The notes beneath the pieces were generated by a model. That model worked only from the letters and a program-made list of their open reading frames with translations, did not search any database and was not told the DNA's origin. A DNA stretch of 64,000 bases from Spirosoma fluviale (GTDB taxonomy: Bacteria > Bacteroidota > Bacteroidia > Cytophagales > Spirosomataceae): positions 1,055,844 to 1,119,843 of the forward strand of contig NZ_OCNH01000002.1 of NCBI RefSeq assembly GCF_900230225.1, read 5' to 3'. A program made the position numbers and the translations under genes. Below, piece after piece: positions 33,614-41,391 of the stretch (positions within the stretch are counted from its first letter, which is position 1; each line of letters starts with the position of its first letter).

Positions 33614-33643
33614 TTGCGGCCAAGTGGCTTATTGATAGATTTG
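33614..33643 (+). promoter_or_regulatory. Bacteroidetes-type promoter of tssB2
   Basis: TTG at 33614-33616, a 19-nt spacer and TAGATTTG at 33636-33643 match the Bacteroidetes consensus. The -7 box ends 28 nt before the tssB2 ATG. The architecture parallels the tssB1 promoter (30 nt), so the second sheath operon can be transcribed separately from clpV. Confidence 0.65.
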
Positions 33644-33671
33644 ATAATTAGAACTGTTCGTCAAAATAGGC

Positions 33672-34130
33672 ATGTTTGAGTTCGAAATTGGGGGTAGTGA
33701 GACCAAGCCCCGGGCGCTGGAAGAAATCAGTAATATTCCCTCGAACCGGACATTGCTGGTGCTCAAACTCACTCAAAATGACCCAGTGAGTCCAAAGACG
33801 CTGTATGGCCTGAATACGGTTGAGGACGTATTAAATCACTTCAGGCCTCAGGTTGAGGTGGAGATGGAATCGCCGGAGGGTATGCCAACGAAAGAAACCA
33901 TCCGGTTTCGACGAATAGCCGACTTTCGGGTCAAGGAGCTGGTAGCCCAGAGCCCGTTTCTGCAATCGCTGGATACGCAGTATCAGGAGTACACCCAGGT
34001 TGGCCGCCGACTAAAGGGACACGCGCTGTTGCGAACTATGCTGAGCCATGCAGAAACGAAGGCGGCCCTGCTTAACACGCTGCGGGCTGCGGCCGATCAA
34101 ATTACAAAAACCGGCAAATCTGGTCAATAA
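33672..34130 (+). CDS. tssB: T6SS contractile sheath small subunit TssB, set 2
   Basis: The 152-residue product begins MFEFEIGG like the TssB at 4434-4895 and shares the SPKTLYGLNTVEDV-type middle and the RRIADFRVKELV motif. Differences are spread through the sequence, particularly the C-terminal 40 residues. It opens a plus-strand operon with tssC2, an OmpA-like protein and two small membrane proteins. It may form a separate sheath with TssC2 or co-assemble with set 1. Confidence 0.92.
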   Translation: MFEFEIGGSETKPRALEEISNIPSNRTLLVLKLTQNDPVSPKTLYGLNTVEDVLNHFRPQVEVEMESPEGMPTKETIRFRRIADFRVKELVAQSPFLQSLDTQYQEYTQVGRRLKGHALLRTMLSHAETKAALLNTLRAAADQITKTGKSGQ

Positions 34131-34177
34131 CCGGCGCAACGATCCCGATCATTTGGCGTAAACTATTTCTCTGATCA

Positions 34178-35551
34178 ATGGAAAGTGAATCAACCGTTCC
34201 CCCAATAAGACCGACATCCAGGTATTCTTCTGTGGTTGACTCGGGAGCGTCACTGTCCGACATGCTCTCGTTGCTGGAGAATCATGGTTTCGAGTTTATA
34301 GAGAGCCTCCTGGATGGCTCCTCAAACGGAAGTCTGGATGCTGTAAGTCGGGCAACCAATTCGTTTGATAAGCCCGTCACGGAAAAAGAACAGGCTGTTT
34401 TAAGGGATAAGCTAAAAGTCTGGATTGAGGTATTGAGTTCGGCTGACGGCCCGGACGAAATGCTCGCTATCGCCAACCAAAGAGCCGCCCAGACCGAGGA
34501 AAGCCTACGTAAAAACCTGTTGACAACCCTGGACGCTACCCACGAACTTGAGACCAACTACCGGGCGCTTTCTCTTTTTTATACCAATGCCGAAACGACG
34601 GAAATTCCCAACGTGTCGGTAGTGAGTGCGGGTTTAGAGCAAGTGTGTGATCTGGATAATTCGCAGTTCATTGATCACATTACCAGTGAATTAAGGCAGA
34701 ATTATGATCGCCTTGACCTGCGGGATAACTATTCCCTTCTGGTCATTCCGGGCTTTATGCGGTCCAATGTCGTGCTGGAGAAATGGGCTAAAATTGCCCA
34801 CGCCAACAAGGTCATGCTCTTTACCGACTTTGCTGATCTGGACGGCCCCGACGATGTACTCGATCTCTTGAGGACCGTCAATATGGCTGGGGCCGAGTTG
34901 TACCGGTCCAATGTGATCATGACCTGCAACTGGGTGGTTGGCCGCAGCAAGGTGGCGGAAGTCGGTGAAATGGATCACCTATATGTGCCGCCATCGGCAG
35001 CGCTGGCCGGAAAAACGTACAATACGCTGATGTCGCAGGTATCGGCGGGGAAACAGCACGGCGGAATCAGCGAAGTGCTGGGCGTTCGGTTTCGGCTCTG
35101 GAAAAATGAAATTTCCGTTATGGAACGGCTTAATCTCGTCCCGATGATTGATGAGTACGGCCGGGTAATGGCCTATGGCAGTAAAACCCTGTTCAACGGG
35201 CCAAATATTGGTTTGCAGACCTCCACGGTGGTTCGGGTCTTCGATTACATTGTAAAAGTGCTGTTTGACTTTCTGAACCGGCGGGCCTTTGAAAACTGGA
35301 ATACGCTCATAGAAGGTGATTTACGTCGGCAGGTTGCCGGCTTCCTGGATAGTGTGAAAGGCCCCAACAAACTCATTGAACAATTTAGAATTGTCCGACT
35401 CGAACGGGATAGTAAAGTGAAAGATCGGGTCTACCTGGATATTCGCCTGACACCCTATTATCCAGCTAAAAGTTTTATCGTTCAGCTCGATGGCCGCCGG
35501 GGTGATGATACTGACAGTCCGGAATGGGCTTCCAACTACGAGCTGGTTTAA
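34178..35551 (+). CDS. tssC: T6SS contractile sheath large subunit TssC, set 2
   Basis: The 457-residue product is a TssC (VipB) homologue with the same landmarks as the copy at 3015-4385: SLLVIPGFMRSNVVLEKWAK, ANKVMLFTDFADLDGPDDV and FLNRRAFENWNTL. The first 80 residues after MESES are unlike the other copy. It follows tssB2 by 47 nt and precedes the OmpA-like gene by 37 nt. No frameshift or loss of conserved blocks was seen, so both sheath sets look functional. Confidence 0.93.
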   Translation: MESESTVPPIRPTSRYSSVVDSGASLSDMLSLLENHGFEFIESLLDGSSNGSLDAVSRATNSFDKPVTEKEQAVLRDKLKVWIEVLSSADGPDEMLAIANQRAAQTEESLRKNLLTTLDATHELETNYRALSLFYTNAETTEIPNVSVVSAGLEQVCDLDNSQFIDHITSELRQNYDRLDLRDNYSLLVIPGFMRSNVVLEKWAKIAHANKVMLFTDFADLDGPDDVLDLLRTVNMAGAELYRSNVIMTCNWVVGRSKVAEVGEMDHLYVPPSAALAGKTYNTLMSQVSAGKQHGGISEVLGVRFRLWKNEISVMERLNLVPMIDEYGRVMAYGSKTLFNGPNIGLQTSTVVRVFDYIVKVLFDFLNRRAFENWNTLIEGDLRRQVAGFLDSVKGPNKLIEQFRIVRLERDSKVKDRVYLDIRLTPYYPAKSFIVQLDGRRGDDTDSPEWASNYELV

Positions 35552-35588
35552 CCCCCGTTTGGGCTGATTATGAAACAATTGATTTAAC

Positions 35589-36446
35589 ATGGGTAGGCTA
35601 CTGGTCTTGTGGATCGTACTGGGTATGTGGGTAACCGCATCCGTTTATATACATGTGGCTTACATTAAGCGCATTGGGTTCGCGCCGGATCCGGTGTTGC
35701 CTGCTGTTCACGTTATAGATGGCCCCCGGTTACGCGTTAAACTGCCGGGAAGCCTGTTTCATAAGGCGGAGAGCACACTCAAACAGCTTGAGAAACCCTC
35801 AACGCTGGACACACTGGCCACCTATCTGATCAATCATCCGCGCCGGTTACTAACGGTGGTAGGGTACCATACTCCGGCTGAAAATAAACTGACGCTAATG
35901 CCCAATTTAGGCTTGATGCGGGCCGATGAGGTTCGGCAGTATTTACTAAACGCCGGGGTGTCGGAAGATCAGGTGCAGATTCAGGGGCAGGCATCGGACT
36001 TACTAAGCTTCATCAAGGATTCAACCAGTGCCCTGTCCTTCTCTTTTCAGTCGATCGTTATCAATGCCGACTGGCTGGCCCGGCATCAGAAATACACCGA
36101 CTTGTTTCACCCGCTTCAGTTGTATTTTCCTACGGGGAGCACGGAATACATCGTAACGCCGGATAACGAGCAGTTTGTGCGGGAAGCCATTACATACCTG
36201 TACGATCACCAGACGGAACGACTCACCATTACCGGGCATACTGATAGCACGGGTACCGAAGCATTCAATCTCAAACTGTCGCGACTGCGGGCGATGGTCG
36301 TACGCGACAAGTTGATACAACAGGGCGCATCGAAACGCTGGCTTCAGGTAGTAGCAATGGGGGATAAGGTGCCCATTGCGCCTAATAACCTGACAGAAGG
36401 CCGTGAAGCAAATCGACGGGTAACGTTACTGGTAAAAAAACGATAG
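35589..36446 (+). CDS. Membrane-anchored OmpA-like protein of the T6SS locus
   Basis: The 285-residue product has one N-terminal membrane helix (residues 1-22) and a C-terminal OmpA domain (about 170-285) with the peptidoglycan-binding pattern TGHTDSTGTEAFNLKLSRLRA and NRRVTLLV. A middle segment (HPRRLLTVVGYHTPAENKLT, then MRADEVRQYLLNAGV) resembles a second, more diverged OmpA-like fold. It could anchor the secretion machine to the cell wall, as TagL does in other T6SS, which would fit the lack of TssL here. It follows tssC2 by 37 nt and is followed after 1 nt by the next gene. Confidence 0.8.
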   Translation: MGRLLVLWIVLGMWVTASVYIHVAYIKRIGFAPDPVLPAVHVIDGPRLRVKLPGSLFHKAESTLKQLEKPSTLDTLATYLINHPRRLLTVVGYHTPAENKLTLMPNLGLMRADEVRQYLLNAGVSEDQVQIQGQASDLLSFIKDSTSALSFSFQSIVINADWLARHQKYTDLFHPLQLYFPTGSTEYIVTPDNEQFVREAITYLYDHQTERLTITGHTDSTGTEAFNLKLSRLRAMVVRDKLIQQGASKRWLQVVAMGDKVPIAPNNLTEGREANRRVTLLVKKR

Positions 36447-36447
36447 T

Positions 36448-36942
36448 ATGTTCGACCTGAATCCGTTTCACCTCGAAAATGCCAGCCTGCTGCACTTTCT
36501 GATGCTTCAGGGAACCGCCCTGCTGGCTTATTTTATTTTTCAGGAGCGTTTTAAGCGGCAACTTGGTCGCCTGAACGATAAGTGCCAGCTGCTTCAGGCC
36601 GAAGTCGACGCCCAGGAAATTATCGAGCCGGAGGTTGAGGAGGTGTTTAGCGCGGCTCCGGGCCGGGATGACCTGAAAGAGATTGCGGGTATCAACGCAA
36701 AGGCCGAGGCTATTTTGAATGGAGTTGGTATTCATACGTTTACGCAGTTGGCCAATACCCCCATCACGACCATTCGGCGGGTGCTGGCCGAGCATGGCCC
36801 GTTGATTTACACCGATGATCCGGTTACCTGGCCAAAGCAGGCCTGGCTGGCTGCGGAAGGTCGCTGGGATGAACTCAGGGCATGGCAGGAACAGATGCGT
36901 AAGGGTATTTATAACGACTTTCAACCGACGCTTTTGTCATGA
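36448..36942 (+). CDS. Membrane protein with helix-hairpin-helix domain
   Basis: The 164-residue product has one N-terminal hydrophobic segment (about 13-31, LLHFLMLQGTALLAYFIFQ), a short coiled stretch, and a domain at about 70-160 with DLKEIAGINAKAEAILNGVG, FTQLANTP and WPKQAWLAAEGRWDELRAW. The latter pattern is the Bacteroidetes helix-hairpin-helix (DUF4332-like) domain often encoded with OmpA proteins. In this operon it starts 1 nt after the OmpA-like gene and overlaps the next gene by ATGA, so the three are translationally linked. The function is unknown; a membrane-associated scaffold is possible. Confidence 0.7.
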   Translation: MFDLNPFHLENASLLHFLMLQGTALLAYFIFQERFKRQLGRLNDKCQLLQAEVDAQEIIEPEVEEVFSAAPGRDDLKEIAGINAKAEAILNGVGIHTFTQLANTPITTIRRVLAEHGPLIYTDDPVTWPKQAWLAAEGRWDELRAWQEQMRKGIYNDFQPTLLS

Positions 36943-37154
36943 ACCCACTCAATCCCTGGGTAGCCTTAACCGAGATGCTGTTCCTGTTAGCTGCCGCCTT
37001 TTTTATCGGTCACCTCGTTGCTTACGGTCAATACCGCAGCCCAATACGGTCCAGAAAGCTACTGATTGCTCAGTTACAGAGAAAGTTAATATCGCCAAAC
37101 CAGACCGAATCCAAACCGGATCAGGTTGAGGAGATTATACCCGAAGAAGACTAG
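36939..37154 (+). CDS. Small single-span membrane protein
   Basis: The 71-residue product has one strong membrane helix (residues about 10-30, EMLFLLAAAFFIGHLVAYG) and a basic then acidic cytoplasmic tail ending EEIIPEED. Its start overlaps the stop of the preceding HhH membrane protein (ATGA). I recognise no family; the tight coupling suggests it belongs with the OmpA-like and HhH proteins, probably as a membrane partner. Confidence 0.6.
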   Translation: MNPLNPWVALTEMLFLLAAAFFIGHLVAYGQYRSPIRSRKLLIAQLQRKLISPNQTESKPDQVEEIIPEED

Positions 37155-37215
37155 TAAGCCATATCACAGAATTTCCCTGAACTCCACCATATCGTCACTA
37201 CCTACGCATAACTTC

Positions 37216-37683
37216 ATGAAAACGACGCTGATTTCTTCGCTTCTTGCCTATTTCACTGCCCTGATTAGTATCAGTGGTTGTAGTACCACCCCACAACCGC
37301 CTAACTCTGAACGACTCAAGCGTTCCTATGCCTTAGTATCCGTAATCGAAAATGGCACCATTGTCTATCAGGAGGGGGCTCCGTCCAACATTAAACCCGG
37401 CTACGGGCAATTCTCACTCGATTTGTCTGTCCCGCCTACGGTTCGTTATCGTATTTCGGATGGTACTTCGGGCACCGATCTAACCACGTTTGTGGGAAGC
37501 TACCGGCTGCAAAACGACAACACGTTAATTCTGGAGGGCCTGAATCCTCAGCCTACCGGAACAAACGGCACCATTACGTTTACGATCTCGGACCTGATCG
37601 ACGGTACATCCGTTACCCTGACGCGCACCACATCCGACCCCAAGACGGGCAACTCAATGAATGTGTATAAGCTGAGAGGGTAG
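37216..37683 (+). CDS. Lipocalin-like lipoprotein
   Basis: I use ATG 37216; the longer frame from 37126 overlaps the previous gene and lacks a signal. The 155-residue product has a lipoprotein signal with lipobox ISGC (Cys23) and then a short beta-rich domain (for example FVGSYRLQNDNTLILEGLN, FTISDLIDGTSVTLTR). This resembles the lipocalin-like lipoproteins frequent in Bacteroidetes. It could be a class-iii lipoprotein of the T6SS (the TssQ role is otherwise unassigned here), but no sequence feature proves it. It is convergent with the glycosyltransferase gene. Confidence 0.6.
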   Translation: MKTTLISSLLAYFTALISISGCSTTPQPPNSERLKRSYALVSVIENGTIVYQEGAPSNIKPGYGQFSLDLSVPPTVRYRISDGTSGTDLTTFVGSYRLQNDNTLILEGLNPQPTGTNGTITFTISDLIDGTSVTLTRTTSDPKTGNSMNVYKLRG

Positions 37684-37722
37684 GGGAGCAAACTTCGAGC
37701 TGTTACGCTCAGGCACATCGCG

Positions 37723-38613
37723 CTATTTTTTCGAGTACCTGGCCTTGAACAGGTTCAGGTACGCAAAGCTGTACAACTGCTTTATTTTAAAGTAGGTTTG
37801 CTGCTTTGGCTTGGGGGCGTAAAAGCCATAAACGGCATGTAGCCCAATCATCAGGACGGCCTTAACGCACTTAGCCAAAAATCGCGCTTTACTGCGCTGA
37901 ATATCAATGATGCGTTCGCTTTTGCCCAGGTAATAGGCGTAGTCGAAAATGTAAGCTTTGTTCAGTTTGTTGTTAATTTTATGGTAGACGATCAGATCGG
38001 GACGATACAGAATCCGGTAGCCTAAATCGCTGGCCCGGTTCAGGTAGTCGACTTCTTCACCGCCCATTAAATTACTCCCTTTGCGGCCCAGCTCAACATT
38101 GTACCAGCCAATTTTCTGGACGGCTTCCCGGCGCATGGAATAGTTGGCACCCATCAATTTTTGGGTATAACAAGCCGAGTTACCAATGTCGAAGATGCTC
38201 ATCAGGTAGTAAAATTGCTCAGGCATCCAGTCGGGAATGGCGGATTGATAAGGAAGTACTTTTCCCCCTACGATATGGGTGTTCGGGTCACTGTATATCT
38301 GGTCGCATATGTCCAGATAGTTTGCTTCAATATCAATGTCGTCGTCCAGGAAAATAAGAACGTCATTTTTGGCTTCTTTTATGCCTCTGTTGCGGGCATA
38401 CGATAATCCCTGATTCGTTTCAAGAACATACCGAACCTGCGGGAAGCGTAGAAAAGGTTTTACAACTTCGGCCGTATTATCCGTTGACTTATTGTCAATA
38501 ATCAACAACTCATAATTTGAATGATCTTTGAAATGTGATAGGAGAGAATCAATCGTCTCTTTAAGAAAATCGACTCGGTTATACGTACAAATAATGATAC
38601 TGTAGTTAAGCAT
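37723..38613 (-). CDS. Family 2 glycosyltransferase
   Basis: The 296-residue product has the GT-A fold signature: YSIIICTYNRVDFLKETIDS at the N-terminus, IIDNKSTDNT, and the metal-binding DDD in FLDDDIDI near residue 92. A C-terminal amphipathic part (FLAKCVKAVLMIGLHAVYGF) may bind the membrane. It is the last gene of the minus-strand exopolysaccharide operon and probably adds a sugar to the lipid-linked repeat unit. It is the only glycosyltransferase seen in the operon, so other sugar transferases must be encoded elsewhere. Confidence 0.88.
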   Translation of the reverse strand: MLNYSIIICTYNRVDFLKETIDSLLSHFKDHSNYELLIIDNKSTDNTAEVVKPFLRFPQVRYVLETNQGLSYARNRGIKEAKNDVLIFLDDDIDIEANYLDICDQIYSDPNTHIVGGKVLPYQSAIPDWMPEQFYYLMSIFDIGNSACYTQKLMGANYSMRREAVQKIGWYNVELGRKGSNLMGGEEVDYLNRASDLGYRILYRPDLIVYHKINNKLNKAYIFDYAYYLGKSERIIDIQRSKARFLAKCVKAVLMIGLHAVYGFYAPKPKQQTYFKIKQLYSFAYLNLFKARYSKK

Positions 38614-38665
38614 ATCGTCTCTGTTTTAAAGGTTGACTGTTACGGCACCAAATGAATTATAGGTA

Positions 38666-39853
38666 CTAATAATCGGATAACTTTTGCGGTCTTGTCTGGA
38701 GTCGATCTTCCATAAAGACAAAACGAAACGGCGAATTATCGGCAGCCCTATTATAGATAGCCTTGTAGAAAAAAGCGACCATAATAAACGAAATGGTGTA
38801 ACCGAATATTCGCTTTACCACTTTTTGGGTTTGAGTATTAAAGAGAAAATAAAAAAAGAAACTCATGATTACCACCCGGAAGTTGAGTAGATAGTCGTTG
38901 GTGCGGGCCATAATAAAATTGTCGGATACGATTCGATCCAGAATAGCCCCTACAAAGTAGAGATTATAATATTTGTAAAAGTCATACTTTTTGAAGTTTT
39001 CTTTCAGCTCGGGGCTATACCACATAATGGCAATGTCGACCACAAAAAACAACGCATTGGCCGTTCCCGCCCCTACTTTACCCTCTGCCGTTATTTCGTA
39101 CATGTAGTCCAGGTTATCAATATAATAGCCATACCCCATTAGGTTGACCAGCGGAGACACAGCCGCCAGTACGATGGTCAGAATGGACGAGGCCAATGCC
39201 GTAACCACCAGCAGGATACCGATCTGCACATACTTATTTTTGGCAATGTCGGTAAACAGCAGGGGGTAGGTAAGCACGCCAATGACCATCGTTTTATGGA
39301 AGCTGTAGCCAAAGAAAATACACACCAGCACCCAACCCCATTTTTTCTCAATGGCCAGGTTAAGTGCATAGAAGAAGACGAACCAGGCCAGCGATTGGCG
39401 CATGATGTTCATGCTGCTGAACATCATCAGGCTAACGAAGAAAAAGAAGGTAAACCAGGGTAAAATGAAGGGAAACTTCTCCAGCGCTTTGTAAAAAAAG
39501 AACATCTGAAAAAAAGCCATTATGATGAAGATGAACGTAAAGTGAACGTTCAGGTAGTTCAAAAATACATTTAATAGTTCGTAGCCAAACTCAATCTCGC
39601 GGGGTACTATGCCGGTTTCTTTGAGTTCGAGGAAGATTTCCACGTAGACTTTGTAGTCGATGCCCACGTAATAGCGGCAGCCGATAATAAAGCTGTACAG
39701 AATAATTAGGCCTACAAGATTAGGCCCCCAGTAGTGGGGAAACGTGATCAGTCCGGTGCGTTCATTAACAACCGCCTTTGCAGATGGTAGTGAAAATAAA
39801 AGCATCGACCCCATTAGCAAGGTATATAGTATATATGTTTCGGGCTCGACCAT
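38666..39853 (-). CDS. EpsG-type polysaccharide polymerase, downstream copy
   Basis: The 395-residue product is an integral membrane protein of about ten helices resembling EpsG/Wzy polymerases (short motifs GCRYYVGIDYKVY and FSSMNIMRQSLAWF). It would polymerise lipid-linked oligosaccharide repeats at the periplasmic face. It is a tandem paralogue of 40178-41365: long stretches are identical at protein level (for example the central block with NIMRQSLAWFVFFYALNLAI) and separated by diverged patches. The two copies are spaced 1.5 kb apart. This one lies between the paralogue and the glycosyltransferase. Confidence 0.82.
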   Translation of the reverse strand: MVEPETYILYTLLMGSMLLFSLPSAKAVVNERTGLITFPHYWGPNLVGLIILYSFIIGCRYYVGIDYKVYVEIFLELKETGIVPREIEFGYELLNVFLNYLNVHFTFIFIIMAFFQMFFFYKALEKFPFILPWFTFFFFVSLMMFSSMNIMRQSLAWFVFFYALNLAIEKKWGWVLVCIFFGYSFHKTMVIGVLTYPLLFTDIAKNKYVQIGILLVVTALASSILTIVLAAVSPLVNLMGYGYYIDNLDYMYEITAEGKVGAGTANALFFVVDIAIMWYSPELKENFKKYDFYKYYNLYFVGAILDRIVSDNFIMARTNDYLLNFRVVIMSFFFYFLFNTQTQKVVKRIFGYTISFIMVAFFYKAIYNRAADNSPFRFVFMEDRLQTRPQKLSDY

Positions 39854-40177
39854 GCCTATTGTTAAAGCGCTACGATTCTTTTTTCAGTTGAGTTTTATAT
39901 TCCTAACCGTTAGTTACCTGCGTTCGTTGTTGTGCGTATCTAGCCGGTTGTCTATTAGTAGATGTTATTGGGTTGCATTATTTTTATTAAATAAGATAAG
40001 GGATTCATTTTTTTATTTGCGTGTTTGTTTAATGTGCTGGTGAAATGAACTTTTGCTTTTTTATTGAACTATACCGGATGGCTAATCGGTGTTTAATAAA
40101 TTAATTATTTTTTTTACACAGATTGTTAAGTGTTAATCTACGATTGCTAACTTTTTTCATTGAGAACGCCTTTATGT
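39854..40177. other. AT-rich spacer between the two polymerase copies
   Basis: The 324-bp spacer has no coding potential on either strand that I can support. It is much more AT-rich than the flanking genes. No promoter of the TTG-N19-TAnnTTTG type was seen. It is probably the junction left by the tandem duplication. Confidence 0.5.
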
Positions 40178-41365
40178 TTAATAATTTGATAACTTTTGTG
40201 GTCTTGTCTGGAGTCGATCTTCCATAAAGACAAAACGAAACGGCGAATTATCGGCAGCTCTATTGTAGATAGCCTTGTAAAAGAAAATAACCATTATTAA
40301 AGCAATAATACAACCAAATAATCGCTTCCCGGTTTTCTGCGTTTGGGTGTTGAAAAGAAAATAAAAGAAAAAGCTCATGATCACCACCCGGAAGTTGAGT
40401 AGATAGTCGTTGGTGCGGGCCATAATAAAATTGTCGGATACGATTCGATCCAGAATAGCCCCTACAAAGTAGAGATTATAATATTTGTAAAAGTCATACT
40501 TTTTGAAGTTTTCTTTCAACTCGGGGCTATACCACATAATGGCAATGTCGACCACAAAAAATAACGCATTGGCCGTTCCCGCCCCTACTTTTTTTTCTGC
40601 AGTTATTTCGTACATGTATTCCATGTTGTCGATGTAATAACCATAACCCAGCAAGTTGACCAGCGGAGACACAGCCGCCAGTACGATGGTCAGAATGGAC
40701 GAAGCCAGCACCGTAACCACCAGCAGGATACCAATCTGCACATACTTATTTTTGGCAATGTCGGTAAACAGCAGGGGGTAGGTAAGCACACCGATGAGCA
40801 TCGTTTTATGGAAGCTGTAGCCGAAGAAAATGCACAGCAGTACCAAACCCCATTTTTTCTCAATGGCCAGGTTAAGTGCATAGAAGAAGACGAACCAGGC
40901 CAGCGATTGGCGCATGATGTTCATGCTGCTGAACATCATCAGGCTAACGAAGAAAAAGAAGGTAAACCAGGGTAAAATGAAGGGAAACTTCTCCAGCGCT
41001 TTGTAAAAAAAGAACATCTGGAAAAGAGCCATTAGTATGAAGATGAACGTAAAGTGAACGTTCAGAAGATTTAAAACTTTATACATAAACTCAAAGCCAA
41101 ACTCGATTTCTCTGGACACTGAGCCGGTTTCTTTGAGTTCGAGGAAGATCTCCACGTAGACTTTGTAGTCGATCCCTACGTAATAGCGGCAGCCGACAAT
41201 AAAGCTGTACAGAATGATTAAGCCTGCAAGGTTAGATCCCCAGTAGTGGGGAAACGTGATCAGTCCGGTACGTTCATCAATGACAGCTTTTGCAGATGGT
41301 TGTGAGAACAACAGCATCGACCCCATCAGTAAGGTATATAGTATGTATGTTCCGGGCTCAACCAT
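40178..41365 (-). CDS. EpsG-type polysaccharide polymerase, upstream copy
   Basis: I start at ATG 41365, not 41383, because the paralogue begins at the same MVEP site and both then have exactly 395 residues. The protein is a multi-helix EpsG/Wzy-like polymerase. Compared with the downstream copy it differs mainly around residues 60-95 (FGFEFMYKVLNLLNVHFTF versus FGYELLNVFLNYL) and near the C-terminus. The flippase gene ends 26 nt upstream. The differences are clustered, which may reflect gene conversion between copies, or selection for a different repeat-unit specificity. Confidence 0.82.
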   Translation of the reverse strand: MVEPGTYILYTLLMGSMLLFSQPSAKAVIDERTGLITFPHYWGSNLAGLIILYSFIVGCRYYVGIDYKVYVEIFLELKETGSVSREIEFGFEFMYKVLNLLNVHFTFIFILMALFQMFFFYKALEKFPFILPWFTFFFFVSLMMFSSMNIMRQSLAWFVFFYALNLAIEKKWGLVLLCIFFGYSFHKTMLIGVLTYPLLFTDIAKNKYVQIGILLVVTVLASSILTIVLAAVSPLVNLLGYGYYIDNMEYMYEITAEKKVGAGTANALFFVVDIAIMWYSPELKENFKKYDFYKYYNLYFVGAILDRIVSDNFIMARTNDYLLNFRVVIMSFFFYFLFNTQTQKTGKRLFGCIIALIMVIFFYKAIYNRAADNSPFRFVFMEDRLQTRPQKLSNY

Positions 41366-41391
41366 GCCCCCTGGCTGTCCCATATCTTCTG

